A stretch of 64,000 bases of DNA, taken from the NCBI RefSeq assembly GCF_000577615.1, contig NZ_CBXX010000015.1, positions 1 to 64,000 of the forward strand. Direction: 5' to 3'. Of this stretch, positions 29,082-38,542 are shown piece by piece (positions within the stretch are counted from its first letter, which is position 1; the number at the start of each line of letters is the position of its first letter). The position numbers and the translations under genes are program-made. The DNA is from Herbaspirillum sp. RV1423. GTDB lineage: Bacteria > Pseudomonadota > Gammaproteobacteria > Burkholderiales > Burkholderiaceae_D. The notes beneath the pieces are model-generated. The model saw only the letters and a list, made by a program, of their open reading frames with translations. It was not told the DNA's origin and ran no database searches.

Positions 29082-30833
29082 TCAGAAGGTTTCCCATTCT
29101 TCCGAACCGTTATCGGCATCGGCAGGCGCTTTTTTATGTGATGGCGTTTGTGTCTGCGGCGCGGCAATTGCCATGGCCGGCCTGGACGGCGCACGCGCTT
29201 TTGCCGCCGGCAGCGCGGCAGCCCGTGCCGCTGCGATGACCGGACGCGGTTGCGGCGCGATGGTCTTCATCGGCGCCGCCGGCATCATGCCATCGTTGTC
29301 CAGTCTGAATACGCTGACCACCTGCGCCAGCCGTGCAGCCTGTTCCTGGAGCGAGCCCGCTGCCGCTGCTGCCTGTTCGACCAGCGCAGCGTTTTGTTGG
29401 GTCACCTGATCCATTTGCGTGATCGCACGATTGACCTCGCCGATGCCGGTGCTCTGTTCTTGCGTGGCGGCGCTGATCTCGGCGACGATGTCGCTGACAC
29501 GCTTGACGCTGCTGACCACTTCGGTCATGGTCTTGCCGGCCTGTTCCACCAGTCGCGTGCCTGAGTCGACTTTGTCGACCGAGTCGCCGATGAGCGTCTT
29601 GATTTCCTTGGCGGCGGAAGCGCTGCGTTGCGCCAGGTTGCGCACTTCGGATGCCACTACCGCGAAACCGCGCCCCTGCTCGCCGGCACGCGCTGCTTCC
29701 ACCGCCGCGTTCAGCGCCAGGATGTTGGTCTGGAAAGCGATGCCGTCGATCACGCTGATGATGTCGACAATGCGGCGCGAGGATTCATTGATCGCGCCCA
29801 TGGTGTCGACTACCTTGCCGACCACGGCGCCGCCTTGCACGGCGACATCCGATGCCGACAACGCCAACTGGTTGGCTTCGCGCGCGTTGTCCGCGTTCTG
29901 CCTGACGGTGGAGGTCAATTGTTCGATGGCGGACGCGGTCTCTTCCAGCGATCCGGCCTGCTGTTCGGTGCGCGACGACAGGTCGAGATTGCCGGTGGCG
30001 ATTTCGGACGAGGCGGTGGCGATGGTGTCGGCGCCGGTGCGCACTTCGCGCACGGTTTTCAGCAAGTTTTGCGTCATGTCGTGCAAGCCTTGCAGCAACT
30101 GGCCCACTTCATCCTTGCGATCGACCACGACGGGCTTGCTGAGATCGCCGGCGGCAACCGCCGCCGTTGCCTGCACGGCGCGCTGCAGCGGACGCGTGAT
30201 GCCGTCGGACAAGCGCCAGGAAGCGATGATGCCCACCAGCAGCGCAATCACACCGACCGCGATCAGGATGGTGCGGCCCGAGCGGTATTGTGCATCGACC
30301 GTGGCGGCGCCGAGATTGATGACGTCTCTTTGGTGCGAAGCGACCGCATTGACGCGCACCGTGTATTCCTTCATCGCCGGTATCAGTTCGCTGTCGAGGG
30401 CGGCCAGCGCGCCGGCTTCATCGCCGCTTTCCTTCATTTTGAATACCTTGTTGCGCAAATCGTTGTAGACCTTGCGCTGCGCCAGCAACGCATTGAATAT
30501 TTTTCGTCCTTCGTCGGACCTGACCAGTTCATCCAGTTGTTTCTGGATGGCGCTGGTGCGGTCGACCGTGCCGGCCACCTGATCCTTGAAATATTTCTGA
30601 TGGTCGGGATTGTTGCTCTTGATGAGCGCAACCGTGCGCACGCCATTGGCATCGATGTTGGCGGCCCATTCGGAGGCCAGGCGTTCTTTCAGCAAATCCT
30701 GGCTGATCATGTTCGCGGTGCGGCCGCCGATATCCTGCAAACGCCACACGCCGATGATCGTCATCAATACCAGCAGGGACAGCACCAATGCAAAGCCGAG
30801 GCCCAGGCGCGAGCCAATGCGCATATTTTTCAT
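29082..30833 (-). CDS. Methyl-accepting chemotaxis protein with WETF tether
   Basis: A 583-residue receptor: first helix around residues 10-30, a periplasmic 4HB_MCP-like domain (about 32-190), second helix, HAMP, and the same signalling tip ([20 protein letters not shown]). A flexible Ala/Pro linker leads to a C-terminal EEWETF, the pentapeptide type that recruits CheR/CheB for adaptation. An AGAAGAAC precedes the ATG at 30833; an internal Met three codons later is possible. Confidence 0.95.
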   Translation of the reverse strand: MKNMRIGSRLGLGFALVLSLLVLMTIIGVWRLQDIGGRTANMISQDLLKERLASEWAANIDANGVRTVALIKSNNPDHQKYFKDQVAGTVDRTSAIQKQLDELVRSDEGRKIFNALLAQRKVYNDLRNKVFKMKESGDEAGALAALDSELIPAMKEYTVRVNAVASHQRDVINLGAATVDAQYRSGRTILIAVGVIALLVGIIASWRLSDGITRPLQRAVQATAAVAAGDLSKPVVVDRKDEVGQLLQGLHDMTQNLLKTVREVRTGADTIATASSEIATGNLDLSSRTEQQAGSLEETASAIEQLTSTVRQNADNAREANQLALSASDVAVQGGAVVGKVVDTMGAINESSRRIVDIISVIDGIAFQTNILALNAAVEAARAGEQGRGFAVVASEVRNLAQRSASAAKEIKTLIGDSVDKVDSGTRLVEQAGKTMTEVVSSVKRVSDIVAEISAATQEQSTGIGEVNRAITQMDQVTQQNAALVEQAAAAAGSLQEQAARLAQVVSVFRLDNDGMMPAAPMKTIAPQPRPVIAAARAAALPAAKARAPSRPAMAIAAPQTQTPSHKKAPADADNGSEEWETF

Positions 30834-30980
30834 ATTGTTCTTCTTTCGTCTCTCAAATGTTTTGTCGTTCCTGCCTGTAGGGGGAGGAGGTGCAAGGCAG
30901 AATTGCATGGTAGTCCCGCGGCAGCGCGCGCCATCTTGCGAAAAGGCCGGTAAACCATGCCCAGTTGAGGATAGCGGTGG

Positions 30981-31003
30981 TACTACATCACCGCGATGTA
31001 GTA
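30981..31003. promoter_or_regulatory. Perfect palindrome between receptor and cyclase genes
   Basis: TACTACATC-ACCGC-GATGTAGTA is a perfect 9-bp dyad, followed on the plus strand by TTTTCTT. It is 148 bp upstream of the receptor ATG and 90 bp beyond the cyclase stop. It could be a regulator site or a plus-oriented terminator, but nothing evident is transcribed into it from the left. Confidence 0.4.
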
Positions 31004-31060
31004 TTTTCTTGCCAGGAAAATACTCATTGCCGGTCTGGCGTTGCGGCCCGGCTCCTAAAT

Positions 31061-31090
31061 GTTGTTCAACAGGCTAGTCTGCTGAACAAC
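31061..31090 (-). terminator. Stem-loop after the diguanylate cyclase gene
   Basis: GTTGTTCAACAG pairs with CTGCTGAACAAC with one mismatch, around a six-base loop. It begins two bases beyond the cyclase stop and is followed on the minus strand by ATTT. A moderate terminator candidate. Confidence 0.5.
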
Positions 31091-31092
31091 GT

Positions 31093-32820
31093 TTATTCCG
31101 CTTGTTCATCCGCGAGGCCTTGCAACGCGTTGAGCACGACACGATTACGTCCCTGCGATTTGGCGCGATACAAGGCGACGTCGGCCATGCGCAACAGCGT
31201 GTCGGTGTTCATGGCGTCGTCAACCACGAGGGCGGTGATGCCGATGCTGCAGGTGACGTGGCCGAAGGGCGAATCTTCGTGAGGTATCTGCAAGGCTTCG
31301 ACGGCGGCGCGGATGTTCTCGCCAAGCAGCATGGCGTTGGCGCTGTCGCCCTCGGCGACGATGACGGCGAATTCTTCGCCGCCGTAGCGTGCCGCCAGGT
31401 CGGTGGCGCGGCGTGAGCTGGTGCGCAACACTTGCGCGATCGTGCGCAGGCAATCGTCGCCGGCCAGATGGCCGTAGCGGTCGTTGTAGTTCTTGAAAAA
31501 ATCCACGTCCAGCATCATCAACGCCAGCGACTTCTGCGTGCGTACGGCGCGCCGCAGTTCGCCGCTCAGCGCCTCGTCGAAACGGCGTCGGTTAGCGATG
31601 CCGGTCAGGCTGTCGGTCGCACTCAAGGTTTCCAGTTTGCGGTTGGCCTGTTCCAGTTCGTGCGTGCGCTCGGCCACCAATTCTTCCAACTGTTCATTGT
31701 GCTGATGCACCTTGCTGGCCATTTCGTTGAAACGCCGCGACAGCACGGCAATTTCATCCTTGCCTTCGTAATCCATGCGGATCAGGTAATTGCCGGTCTT
31801 GGTGGCTTTCATCACGCCAACCAGTTGCTTGAGCGGCAGCGAAATGCTGCGCGCGATAATGAACGACAGCACCAATGCGAGGATGAAGCAGAGCACGCCG
31901 ATCAGGATGATCTTGTTCCTGATCGAGCGTACTTCCGCATTGACACCGTCGAGCGGCGTGACGTTGACCACCATCCAGGTGGTGTGCGGCACCGGCGCAT
32001 AGGCCGCGAGTTGTTTCTTGCGATTGCGATCGCGGTAGGCGATGAAATTGCCGTTGCCGCCGGTGATGTTGTTCGCCATTGCCTCGACCAGGGCAGTCTC
32101 GACGGTATCGCCGCTATCGCCGCCGCTGACGATGACGTGGCCGTCGCGGCTGTCGATTACCAGCATGCGCGAGCCGTAACCGAGATCGACCGATTCGAAG
32201 ATACGCGAGAAGTGGCTGGGCCGGAGTCCGATGAATAGCGTGCCCGCCAGGCGATTGTTGCCCTTGAACAGGATGTCGCGCAGCATCACCACGCTCTTCT
32301 GCCCGGTCGCGGTGCTGTATATGCTCCAGTAGGGGCGGCCCTGCATGTCGGGCGCGCGGTCGGCAAAGCGCGCCACGTCGTCGCCCAGTTGTGCGAACAC
32401 TTGCGAATCCATGATCTTGTGGCGGCGGTCGAGCAAGTACTTCTGATTGACGTATTCGAAAGAGCCGTAATTCTCCAGCAGCAGCCGGATGATCTCGGCA
32501 TGGCCGGCGGCGCGTTCCGCTGCGCTCTTGCTGTAATAGGCCGTCAGCGCATTTTGCATGCGTTCGGAGATCGCCAGTTCTTCGCTGGAGGATTCGATTT
32601 TCTCGATCTGCTGCAGCATGTTCTGTGCAACCTGCTTGACGACTTCGCCGGCGAAGATACGGACTTTCTCCTGTGAAGCATTGTTCGATTCGCGGTAAGC
32701 GATGACGCCGGCGATCAGCAAGGGCAGCAGCGACACCAGGATGAAAGAATTGATCAGCCGATAGCGGATCTCGATCCGGCGCAGCAGCTTCAGCGACAGG
32801 AAATCCAGCATCTTCTTCAT
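31093..32820 (-). CDS. Membrane-bound diguanylate cyclase with Cache-type sensor
   Basis: A 575-residue protein. It has a membrane helix at about 24-43, a periplasmic dCache-like domain of about 250 residues, a second helix near 300-322, HAMP, a short coiled coil, and a GGDEF domain from about 410. The active site reads GGEEF and is preceded by RATD at the I-site spacing, so both synthesis of c-di-GMP and product inhibition are expected. Its start is 43 bp after the stop of a binding-lipoprotein gene on the same strand, which suggests a joint sensor. Confidence 0.93.
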   Translation of the reverse strand: MKKMLDFLSLKLLRRIEIRYRLINSFILVSLLPLLIAGVIAYRESNNASQEKVRIFAGEVVKQVAQNMLQQIEKIESSSEELAISERMQNALTAYYSKSAAERAAGHAEIIRLLLENYGSFEYVNQKYLLDRRHKIMDSQVFAQLGDDVARFADRAPDMQGRPYWSIYSTATGQKSVVMLRDILFKGNNRLAGTLFIGLRPSHFSRIFESVDLGYGSRMLVIDSRDGHVIVSGGDSGDTVETALVEAMANNITGGNGNFIAYRDRNRKKQLAAYAPVPHTTWMVVNVTPLDGVNAEVRSIRNKIILIGVLCFILALVLSFIIARSISLPLKQLVGVMKATKTGNYLIRMDYEGKDEIAVLSRRFNEMASKVHQHNEQLEELVAERTHELEQANRKLETLSATDSLTGIANRRRFDEALSGELRRAVRTQKSLALMMLDVDFFKNYNDRYGHLAGDDCLRTIAQVLRTSSRRATDLAARYGGEEFAVIVAEGDSANAMLLGENIRAAVEALQIPHEDSPFGHVTCSIGITALVVDDAMNTDTLLRMADVALYRAKSQGRNRVVLNALQGLADEQAE

Positions 32821-32863
32821 GCGGCAGCGTACTTCGGCAAATGGGCAGGCGTGGTCGGCATCG

Positions 32864-34183
32864 CTATTTGTTCTCCGTCCTGGCCTCGTGGCGGATCGAC
32901 GCGTTCAGCGCCAGCGCCGCCTGGCGCGGCGTTTTCTTGCCGAACAGGACATCCTGCAGCAGCGGATGCAGCAGGGCGATGGTATTGGTCGGCAGGTAGG
33001 AATAGTAAGGTCCGGCCGTGACCGGCGCCTGGCTTGCGCGCTGCACATAGTCGATGATCTGCGGATCGCTGGCGGACTTGCCGGGAACCAGTTTGAGCGG
33101 AGCGATGTTCTGGCGCTTGTTTTGCTGGATGGTGAAGCCTTTGCCGTAAATGAATTCGAGGAATTGCAGCGCCGCTTTCTTGTTGCGCGTCTCGCAGACG
33201 GCGAAGCCGGTTTCGCTGCCGATCACCGGCACGATGGTTTCCCCCGGCGCATTCCACGGCGGCATGAAGACGCCGGTGCTGAAATCCTTGCCATGCATCA
33301 AAGCGCCCGCCGACCAGGTGCCTTCGAAGGCCATCGCCGCCCTGCCTTCAGTAAACAAGTGGATGCCTTCGTCGTAGCTGGTGTTCATGTAGTCGCGCTG
33401 CAGATAACCTTTGTCGGCGATCAGCTTGATCTTGGCGAAGATGTCGACCGCTGCGCCGGTCTTCAGGTCCAGGCTGCCGTCGGCGATGCGCGCCTTCCAG
33501 TCGGCCGGGTGGCGCGTCACGATATTGTTGGCGAAGCCGAAGCTGAACGGGCCGTTGGCCAGCGTATTGGGAAAGGCGCCGGTCCAGACCATCGGCGTGA
33601 AGCCGGCTTTCCTGAGTGCAGCGCACGCCGCCAGGAATTCCTCGAAGTTGGCCGGCAGGGTCGCGATCCCCGCTTGCCGGAACATCTCCTTGTTGTAATA
33701 GACCAGCGTCGCCGCCACGCCGCCGGAGATGCCGTAGCGTTTTGCGTGCCGGCTGGTCCAGTCGGGCTTGAGCAACTCCAGCATGTTGTTCCAGGCCGCG
33801 GTGTCGCCGACGTCGGCCAGGATGCCCTGGTCGGCTAGTTCGGCGCTGTAGGCGTTCGGATTGACCGAGACCAGATCGGGCAGATTGCGCGTGGCGATCT
33901 TGGGTTTGAGGTTTTCCTCCACCGAGTTGCCGATCATGAATTGCACGTCGACCGTGATGTCGGGATGCTCGCGATGAAATTCATCGGCGATCCTGTGCAT
34001 CTCCTGCGGCCAGTCCGGCGCCCATACCAGCGCGGTCAGACGGGTACGCGCAACGGCAGGCGTCGCGGGCGAAAAACTGTTCCCGGTGTCCTGGTCGCAG
34101 GCCGCAAGCAGGCAGGACAGCAAACCGGAAAACAGCAGGAAAACGGCGCGACCGGCGGTTCTTTTTATTCTTGCATCACCCAT
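32864..34183 (-). CDS. Extracellular solute-binding lipoprotein, sugar type
   Basis: A 439-residue family 1 solute-binding protein (UgpB/MalE fold): LTALVWAPDWPQEMHRIADE, DLVSVNPNAYSAELADQG, GVAATLVYYNKEMFRQAGI and EGRAAMAFEGTWSAGAL. The signal sequence ends in LLAAC (Cys29), a lipobox, with Asp at +2, which in E. coli keeps lipoproteins in the inner membrane. No permease or ATPase gene is near. The gene is followed by a diguanylate cyclase, so a sensory rather than transport role is plausible. Start at 34183 gives a compact signal peptide. Confidence 0.88.
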   Translation of the reverse strand: MGDARIKRTAGRAVFLLFSGLLSCLLAACDQDTGNSFSPATPAVARTRLTALVWAPDWPQEMHRIADEFHREHPDITVDVQFMIGNSVEENLKPKIATRNLPDLVSVNPNAYSAELADQGILADVGDTAAWNNMLELLKPDWTSRHAKRYGISGGVAATLVYYNKEMFRQAGIATLPANFEEFLAACAALRKAGFTPMVWTGAFPNTLANGPFSFGFANNIVTRHPADWKARIADGSLDLKTGAAVDIFAKIKLIADKGYLQRDYMNTSYDEGIHLFTEGRAAMAFEGTWSAGALMHGKDFSTGVFMPPWNAPGETIVPVIGSETGFAVCETRNKKAALQFLEFIYGKGFTIQQNKRQNIAPLKLVPGKSASDPQIIDYVQRASQAPVTAGPYYSYLPTNTIALLHPLLQDVLFGKKTPRQAALALNASIRHEARTENK

Positions 34184-34549
34184 GAGTCTTCTTGAAACTT
34201 CCCCCGATATGATTATCAAAAAACATTCTAGGTAGTACGAAAACGCACGGCCAGCGCGGTTTTGCCGCGACCTGGCACTTGCGACCAGTGTGCCACCTTT
34301 TCGCCGCATTGCTGCTCGAATGTTGAGCGATCAGCAAAAAATTTCTTGCGAGGATGTAACTGCAGCATGCAATGCAGCATTGACAACATCGGCCATTGTG
34401 TCCCCGTGCAATGGGGCGCTGAAGCTTTCCGGGCCAGACGGTATAATGCCAATGCGCGACCTCCTGCGCGCAACGCATTCCCCCTCTCATTGCCCTGACC
34501 GTCTCTCGCATGCCGCATGCCGGTGAGAAGCGGCTTTTTGTCTCTCTTC
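34184..34549. other. 366-bp divergent intergenic region
   Basis: It separates the binding-lipoprotein gene from the Bcr/CflA gene. A plus-strand TATAAT lies at 34442-34447, about 100 bases before the MFS ATG; its -35 is weak. No RNA gene or repeat is apparent. Confidence 0.4.
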
Positions 34550-35770
34550 ATGCATACAAATTCTTCTTTACACGACAAGCGTCTCCTGCCCGGCTGGCTG
34601 ATCCTGATGGCGGCCTTGACGGCCATGGGCGCGTTGTCGATCGACATGTACCTGCCCAGTTTTTCCTTCATCGCCAAGGACCTGGGCGTCGGCAGCAACA
34701 CGGTGCAACTGACGCTGTCGACTTTCCTGATCGGACTGGCGCTGGGACAGATGTTCTACGGCCCCATCAGCGATCGCTTCGGCCGCAAGCCGCCGCTGTA
34801 CTTCGGCATCTGCCTGTATGTGCTGTCGTCGCTGGGCTGCGTGCTGGCGCCGAACATCGAGACGCTGCTGGTGCTGCGTCTGTTCCAGGGCCTGGGCGGC
34901 AGCTCCGGCATGATGATCCCGCGCGCCGTGGTGCGCGACAAGATGGGCGCGGAAGGCGCCGCCCGGGCGTTCTCGATGCTGATGCTGGTGTTCGGCCTGG
35001 CGCCCATCCTCGCGCCTTTCATCGGCGGTCTGCTGCTGACCTTTTCGACTTGGCGCGCGATCTTCGTGACCTTGACCGCTTTCGGCGCGATCTGCCTGAT
35101 CTTCACCTATCGCGTGATGGAAGAGACGCTGGACCAGACGCATGTGGTGCCGCTGCACCTGGGCCGGGTGCTGCGCCAGTACGTCGATTTACTGCGGCAT
35201 CGCCAGTTCATGGCCTACGTCATGTGCGGCGGCCTGATCCAGGCGGGCTTGTTCGCCTACATTTCCGGCGGTCCATTCGTGCTGATCGAACTGCACGGCA
35301 TCAAGCCGCAGAATTTCGGCTTCGTGTTCGGCGCCAACGCCATCGGCCTGATCGCCTGTTCGCAGATCAATGCGCGCCTGGTGATCAAACGCAGCGCCGA
35401 CCGCGTGCTCGGCAAGATCATCTGGGTGCCGGCCATCCTGACCACCGCGGTTGCGGTCCTGGTCGCCTGCGGTTTTGAAAGCCTGCCGTTGCTGCTGGTC
35501 GGTTTCTTCGGCTTCCTGTCCTGTCACGGCTTTGTCGGTCCCAACGCCTCGGCCATCGCGCTGGCGCAGCAAGGCAAGCAGGCCGGCACGGCGGCGGCGC
35601 TGATGGGCACCCTGCAATTCGGCACCGGCATGCTGTCCGGCGTCGTGATGGGGCTGTGGCACGACGGCACCGCATTGCCGCTGGTGACCGTGATGGCGGT
35701 CTGCGGTGTCGCCGCGCTGCTGCTGTATCGCTACGTCGCGCGCCACACGACGCAGCCGCGCCAAGCCTGA
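34550..35770 (+). CDS. Bcr/CflA family multidrug efflux transporter
   Basis: A 406-residue MFS protein of 12 helices. The signature MGALSIDMYLPSFSFIAKDL with the conserved Asp, GQMFYGPISDRFGRKPPLY (motif A) and ALVLRLFQGLGGSSGMMIPRA-like region place it with Bcr/CflA drug pumps (bicyclomycin, chloramphenicol, sulfonamides). The ATG at 34550 lacks a good Shine-Dalgarno; one at 34517 would add 11 residues. Confidence 0.88.
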   Translation: MHTNSSLHDKRLLPGWLILMAALTAMGALSIDMYLPSFSFIAKDLGVGSNTVQLTLSTFLIGLALGQMFYGPISDRFGRKPPLYFGICLYVLSSLGCVLAPNIETLLVLRLFQGLGGSSGMMIPRAVVRDKMGAEGAARAFSMLMLVFGLAPILAPFIGGLLLTFSTWRAIFVTLTAFGAICLIFTYRVMEETLDQTHVVPLHLGRVLRQYVDLLRHRQFMAYVMCGGLIQAGLFAYISGGPFVLIELHGIKPQNFGFVFGANAIGLIACSQINARLVIKRSADRVLGKIIWVPAILTTAVAVLVACGFESLPLLLVGFFGFLSCHGFVGPNASAIALAQQGKQAGTAAALMGTLQFGTGMLSGVVMGLWHDGTALPLVTVMAVCGVAALLLYRYVARHTTQPRQA

Positions 35771-36027
35771 TCGTCACTGGTTGGCATTTTCGGCGCCCAG
35801 TTCCATGCGCCTCTTCTTATTTTTTCTTTCATCGGCCCGTGCGCGCGTGCACGTTTACGCGGCACGGGCTTGCATGAAATTTGTGCGGCGTCTTTTTTCG
35901 GCGCATTGTTTTCATCCCCGCAGCCTCGCTCCATGCGCTTGCCGATGCCCGCCTTCTCCCTGATTCTTTCTCGGTAAGCGTCGCTATTCCGGGTAGGTGG
36001 CATGTCAATTGCTATGTCCTCTCTTGC

Positions 36028-36045
36028 GGTCTGACCAGTCAGACC
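36028..36045. promoter_or_regulatory. FadR-type operator before the GntR gene
   Basis: GGTCTGAC-CA-GTCAGACC is a perfect 8-bp inverted repeat. The TGGTC/GACCA core recalls operators of FadR-subfamily GntR proteins. It lies 15 bases before the GntR ATG, directly ahead of the ribosome-binding site, suggesting autoregulation by blocking transcription. Confidence 0.65.
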
Positions 36046-36060
36046 AAAAAGGGGAAACCG

Positions 36061-36741
36061 ATGAGCATGCCCAATATCGCCGCGCAGACTTTGCAGCGCC
36101 AGATCCTGTCCGGGGCCTACAAGACCGGACAGATGCTGCCGGGCCAGCGCGATCTCGCCGAGTTGATGGGCATCAGCCGCGCCTCCCTGCGCGAAGCCTT
36201 GTCGATGCTGGAAGCGCTGGGTTTCATCCGCTCCATGCCGGGCAAGGGCACGCTGGTCACCTCGGGCCGCGCCGCGGCCGGAAACGCCGCGACCGCATCG
36301 ACGGCGCCGTCCTCCGCCGAGCTGCAATCCACGTTCCAATTGCGCTACGTATTCGAACCGTCCGCCGCGGCGCTGGCTGCGCGCGTGGTCGATGCACATG
36401 CCACGCCGCGCCTGTGGGGCGTGCAGGCGCGCTTTGAAGATGCGCTCAAGATCGTCGACCTGGTCAGCGCTTCGCAGGCCGATCTTGAGTTCCACCAGTT
36501 GATCGCCGAGCTGTCCGGCAATGCCGGCCTGCTGCAAATCGCGCGGGATTTTGAAACCCGCATCAGCCACAGCCTGCGGTTGCCGTTCGCCGATCATTCC
36601 CGCATCTGGGAACCGGCGGAAGAACATCGCGTCATCGCCGCCGCCATGTCGGCCGGCGACGCCACCGGCGCGCGCACGGCGATGCAGACGCACCTGCTGC
36701 GCACCGCGGCGCGCGCCGGCATCGAATTTCTCCAGCCATGA
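36061..36741 (+). CDS. FadR-subfamily GntR transcriptional regulator
   Basis: A 226-residue regulator. The N-terminal winged helix (about 1-70) contains LPGQRDLAELMGISRASLREAL and GFIRSMPGKGTLV. The C-terminal FCD domain (about 90-220) has FEPSAAALAARV and a C-terminal MQTHLLRTAARAG helix; such domains usually bind a metal-held organic acid. GGGGAAA precedes the ATG. It leads an operon for an ABC importer, amidase and ureidoglycolate lyase, its probable targets. Confidence 0.92.
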   Translation: MSMPNIAAQTLQRQILSGAYKTGQMLPGQRDLAELMGISRASLREALSMLEALGFIRSMPGKGTLVTSGRAAAGNAATASTAPSSAELQSTFQLRYVFEPSAAALAARVVDAHATPRLWGVQARFEDALKIVDLVSASQADLEFHQLIAELSGNAGLLQIARDFETRISHSLRLPFADHSRIWEPAEEHRVIAAAMSAGDATGARTAMQTHLLRTAARAGIEFLQP

Positions 36742-36811
36742 TTGCTTTGCCCGACTCAGTAAGAACTCTCAACAACATTTCTTCGCCGTTCTCATCAAAG
36801 GAAGCATCGAC

Positions 36812-38464
36812 ATGAAACTGACCAAACCAAGCGTTCTCACCCTGGCCTGTACGCTGGCCTTCGGCCTCTTGGCCGGCGCCGGCGCGCACGCGGAAAAAGT
36901 ATTGCGCATCGCCATGACCGCCGGCGATATTCCGCGCACGCTGGGCCAGCCCGACCAGGGCTTCGAGGGTAATCGCTTCACCGGCATCCCGATGTACGAC
37001 AGCCTGACGCAATGGGATTTGAGCAAGGCCGACAAGGCCAGCGAACTGATTCCCGATCTGGCCGTGTCGTGGGCGGTCGACGCCAAGGACAAGACCAAAT
37101 GGATCTTCAAGCTGCGTCCCGGCGTCAAGTTCCATGACGGTTCCGCCTTCAACGCCGACGCCGTGGTGTGGAACGTCGCCAAGGTGCTCGACAAGGACGC
37201 GCCCAACTTCGATCCGAGCCAGGTCGGTGTGACCGCCTCGCGCATGCCGACGCTGCGGTCGGCGAAAAAGATCGACGACCTCACGGTCGAGCTGACGACC
37301 TCCGAGCCCGATTCCTTCCTGCCGATCAACCTGACCAACCTGTTCATGGCATCGCCGCTGCAATGGGCCAAGAAGCTGGCCGCCGTGCCCGCGTCGGTAA
37401 CCGACAAGGCCGAGCGCTCCAAACAGGCCTGGGCCGCGTTCGCCGCCGACGCCTCCGGCACCGGTCCGTTCAAGATGACCAAGTTCGTCGCGCGCGAGCG
37501 CCTGGAGCTGGCCAAGAATCCGGAATACTGGGATGCCAAGCGCCGCCCGCATATCGACAAGGTGGTGATGCTGCCGCTGCCGGAAGCCAATTCGCGCACT
37601 GCCGCGCTGCTGTCCGGCCAGGTCGACTGGATCGAAGCGCCGGCGCCCGATGCGCTTGACACCATCAAGGCGCGCGGCTTCAAGATTTATTCCAACCCGC
37701 AGCCGCACGTGTGGCCGTGGCAGCTTTCCTTCGTGCCCGGTTCGCCTTGGCTGGACAAGCGCGTGCGCTACGCCGCCAACCTGTGCGTCAATCGTCCGGC
37801 GATGAAGCAATTGCTGGGCGGCCTGATGGGCGAAGCCACCGGCACCGTCGAACCCGGCCATCCATGGCGCGGCAACCCCAGCTTCCACATCAAGTACGAC
37901 CCGGACGGCGCGCGCAAGCTGATGACCGAAGCCGGCTATTCGGCCGCCAAGCCGCTCAAGGTGAAGGTGCAGATTTCGGCGTCCGGCTCCGGCCAGATGC
38001 AGCCGCTGCCGATGAACGAGTTCATGCAGCAGAATCTGAAAGCCTGCTTCTTCGACGTGCAGTTCGACGTGATCGAGTGGAACACGCTGTACACCAACTG
38101 GCGCATCGGCGCCAAGGACCCGAGCGCGCACGGATCGGATGCGGTCAACATCAGCTTCGCGGCGATGGATCCGTTCTTTGCGATGGTGCGTTTCGTCAGC
38201 TCCAAGGCAGCGCCGCCGGTGTCGAACAACTGGGGCTTCTACAGCAATCCCGAGGTCGACGCCCTGATCGCCAAGGCGCGCACCACCTTCGACGCCAAAC
38301 AGCGCGATGCCCTGCTGGCGCAATTGCACGCCAGGATCGTCGACGAAGCGCCGTTCGTCTGGGTGGCGCACGACACCGGCCCGCGCGCCATCTCCGCCAA
38401 GGTCAAGGGCGTGGTGCAGCCGCAAAGCTGGTTCATCGACATCGCCACGATGACGATGGACTGA
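36812..38464 (+). CDS. Dpp/Opp-type ABC transporter binding protein
   Basis: A 550-residue SBP_bac_5 protein: signal peptide ending GAGAHAEKV, then YDSLTQWDLSKA, LAVSWAVDAKDKTKWIFKLR, PGVKFHDGSAFNADAVVWN and SGTGPFKMTKFVARERLEL, all family hallmarks. It captures peptides or other amide-containing compounds in the periplasm. AAAGGAAG precedes the ATG. It sits 70 bp behind the GntR gene and starts the transporter block. Confidence 0.93.
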   Translation: MKLTKPSVLTLACTLAFGLLAGAGAHAEKVLRIAMTAGDIPRTLGQPDQGFEGNRFTGIPMYDSLTQWDLSKADKASELIPDLAVSWAVDAKDKTKWIFKLRPGVKFHDGSAFNADAVVWNVAKVLDKDAPNFDPSQVGVTASRMPTLRSAKKIDDLTVELTTSEPDSFLPINLTNLFMASPLQWAKKLAAVPASVTDKAERSKQAWAAFAADASGTGPFKMTKFVARERLELAKNPEYWDAKRRPHIDKVVMLPLPEANSRTAALLSGQVDWIEAPAPDALDTIKARGFKIYSNPQPHVWPWQLSFVPGSPWLDKRVRYAANLCVNRPAMKQLLGGLMGEATGTVEPGHPWRGNPSFHIKYDPDGARKLMTEAGYSAAKPLKVKVQISASGSGQMQPLPMNEFMQQNLKACFFDVQFDVIEWNTLYTNWRIGAKDPSAHGSDAVNISFAAMDPFFAMVRFVSSKAAPPVSNNWGFYSNPEVDALIAKARTTFDAKQRDALLAQLHARIVDEAPFVWVAHDTGPRAISAKVKGVVQPQSWFIDIATMTMD

Positions 38465-38542
38465 TGCCGCAGGCTTGATGCGAACCATGCCGCCGGGGTT
38501 GCGAGGGCAATCCCGGCGGCAGAAACGACTGACTGAAAACCC

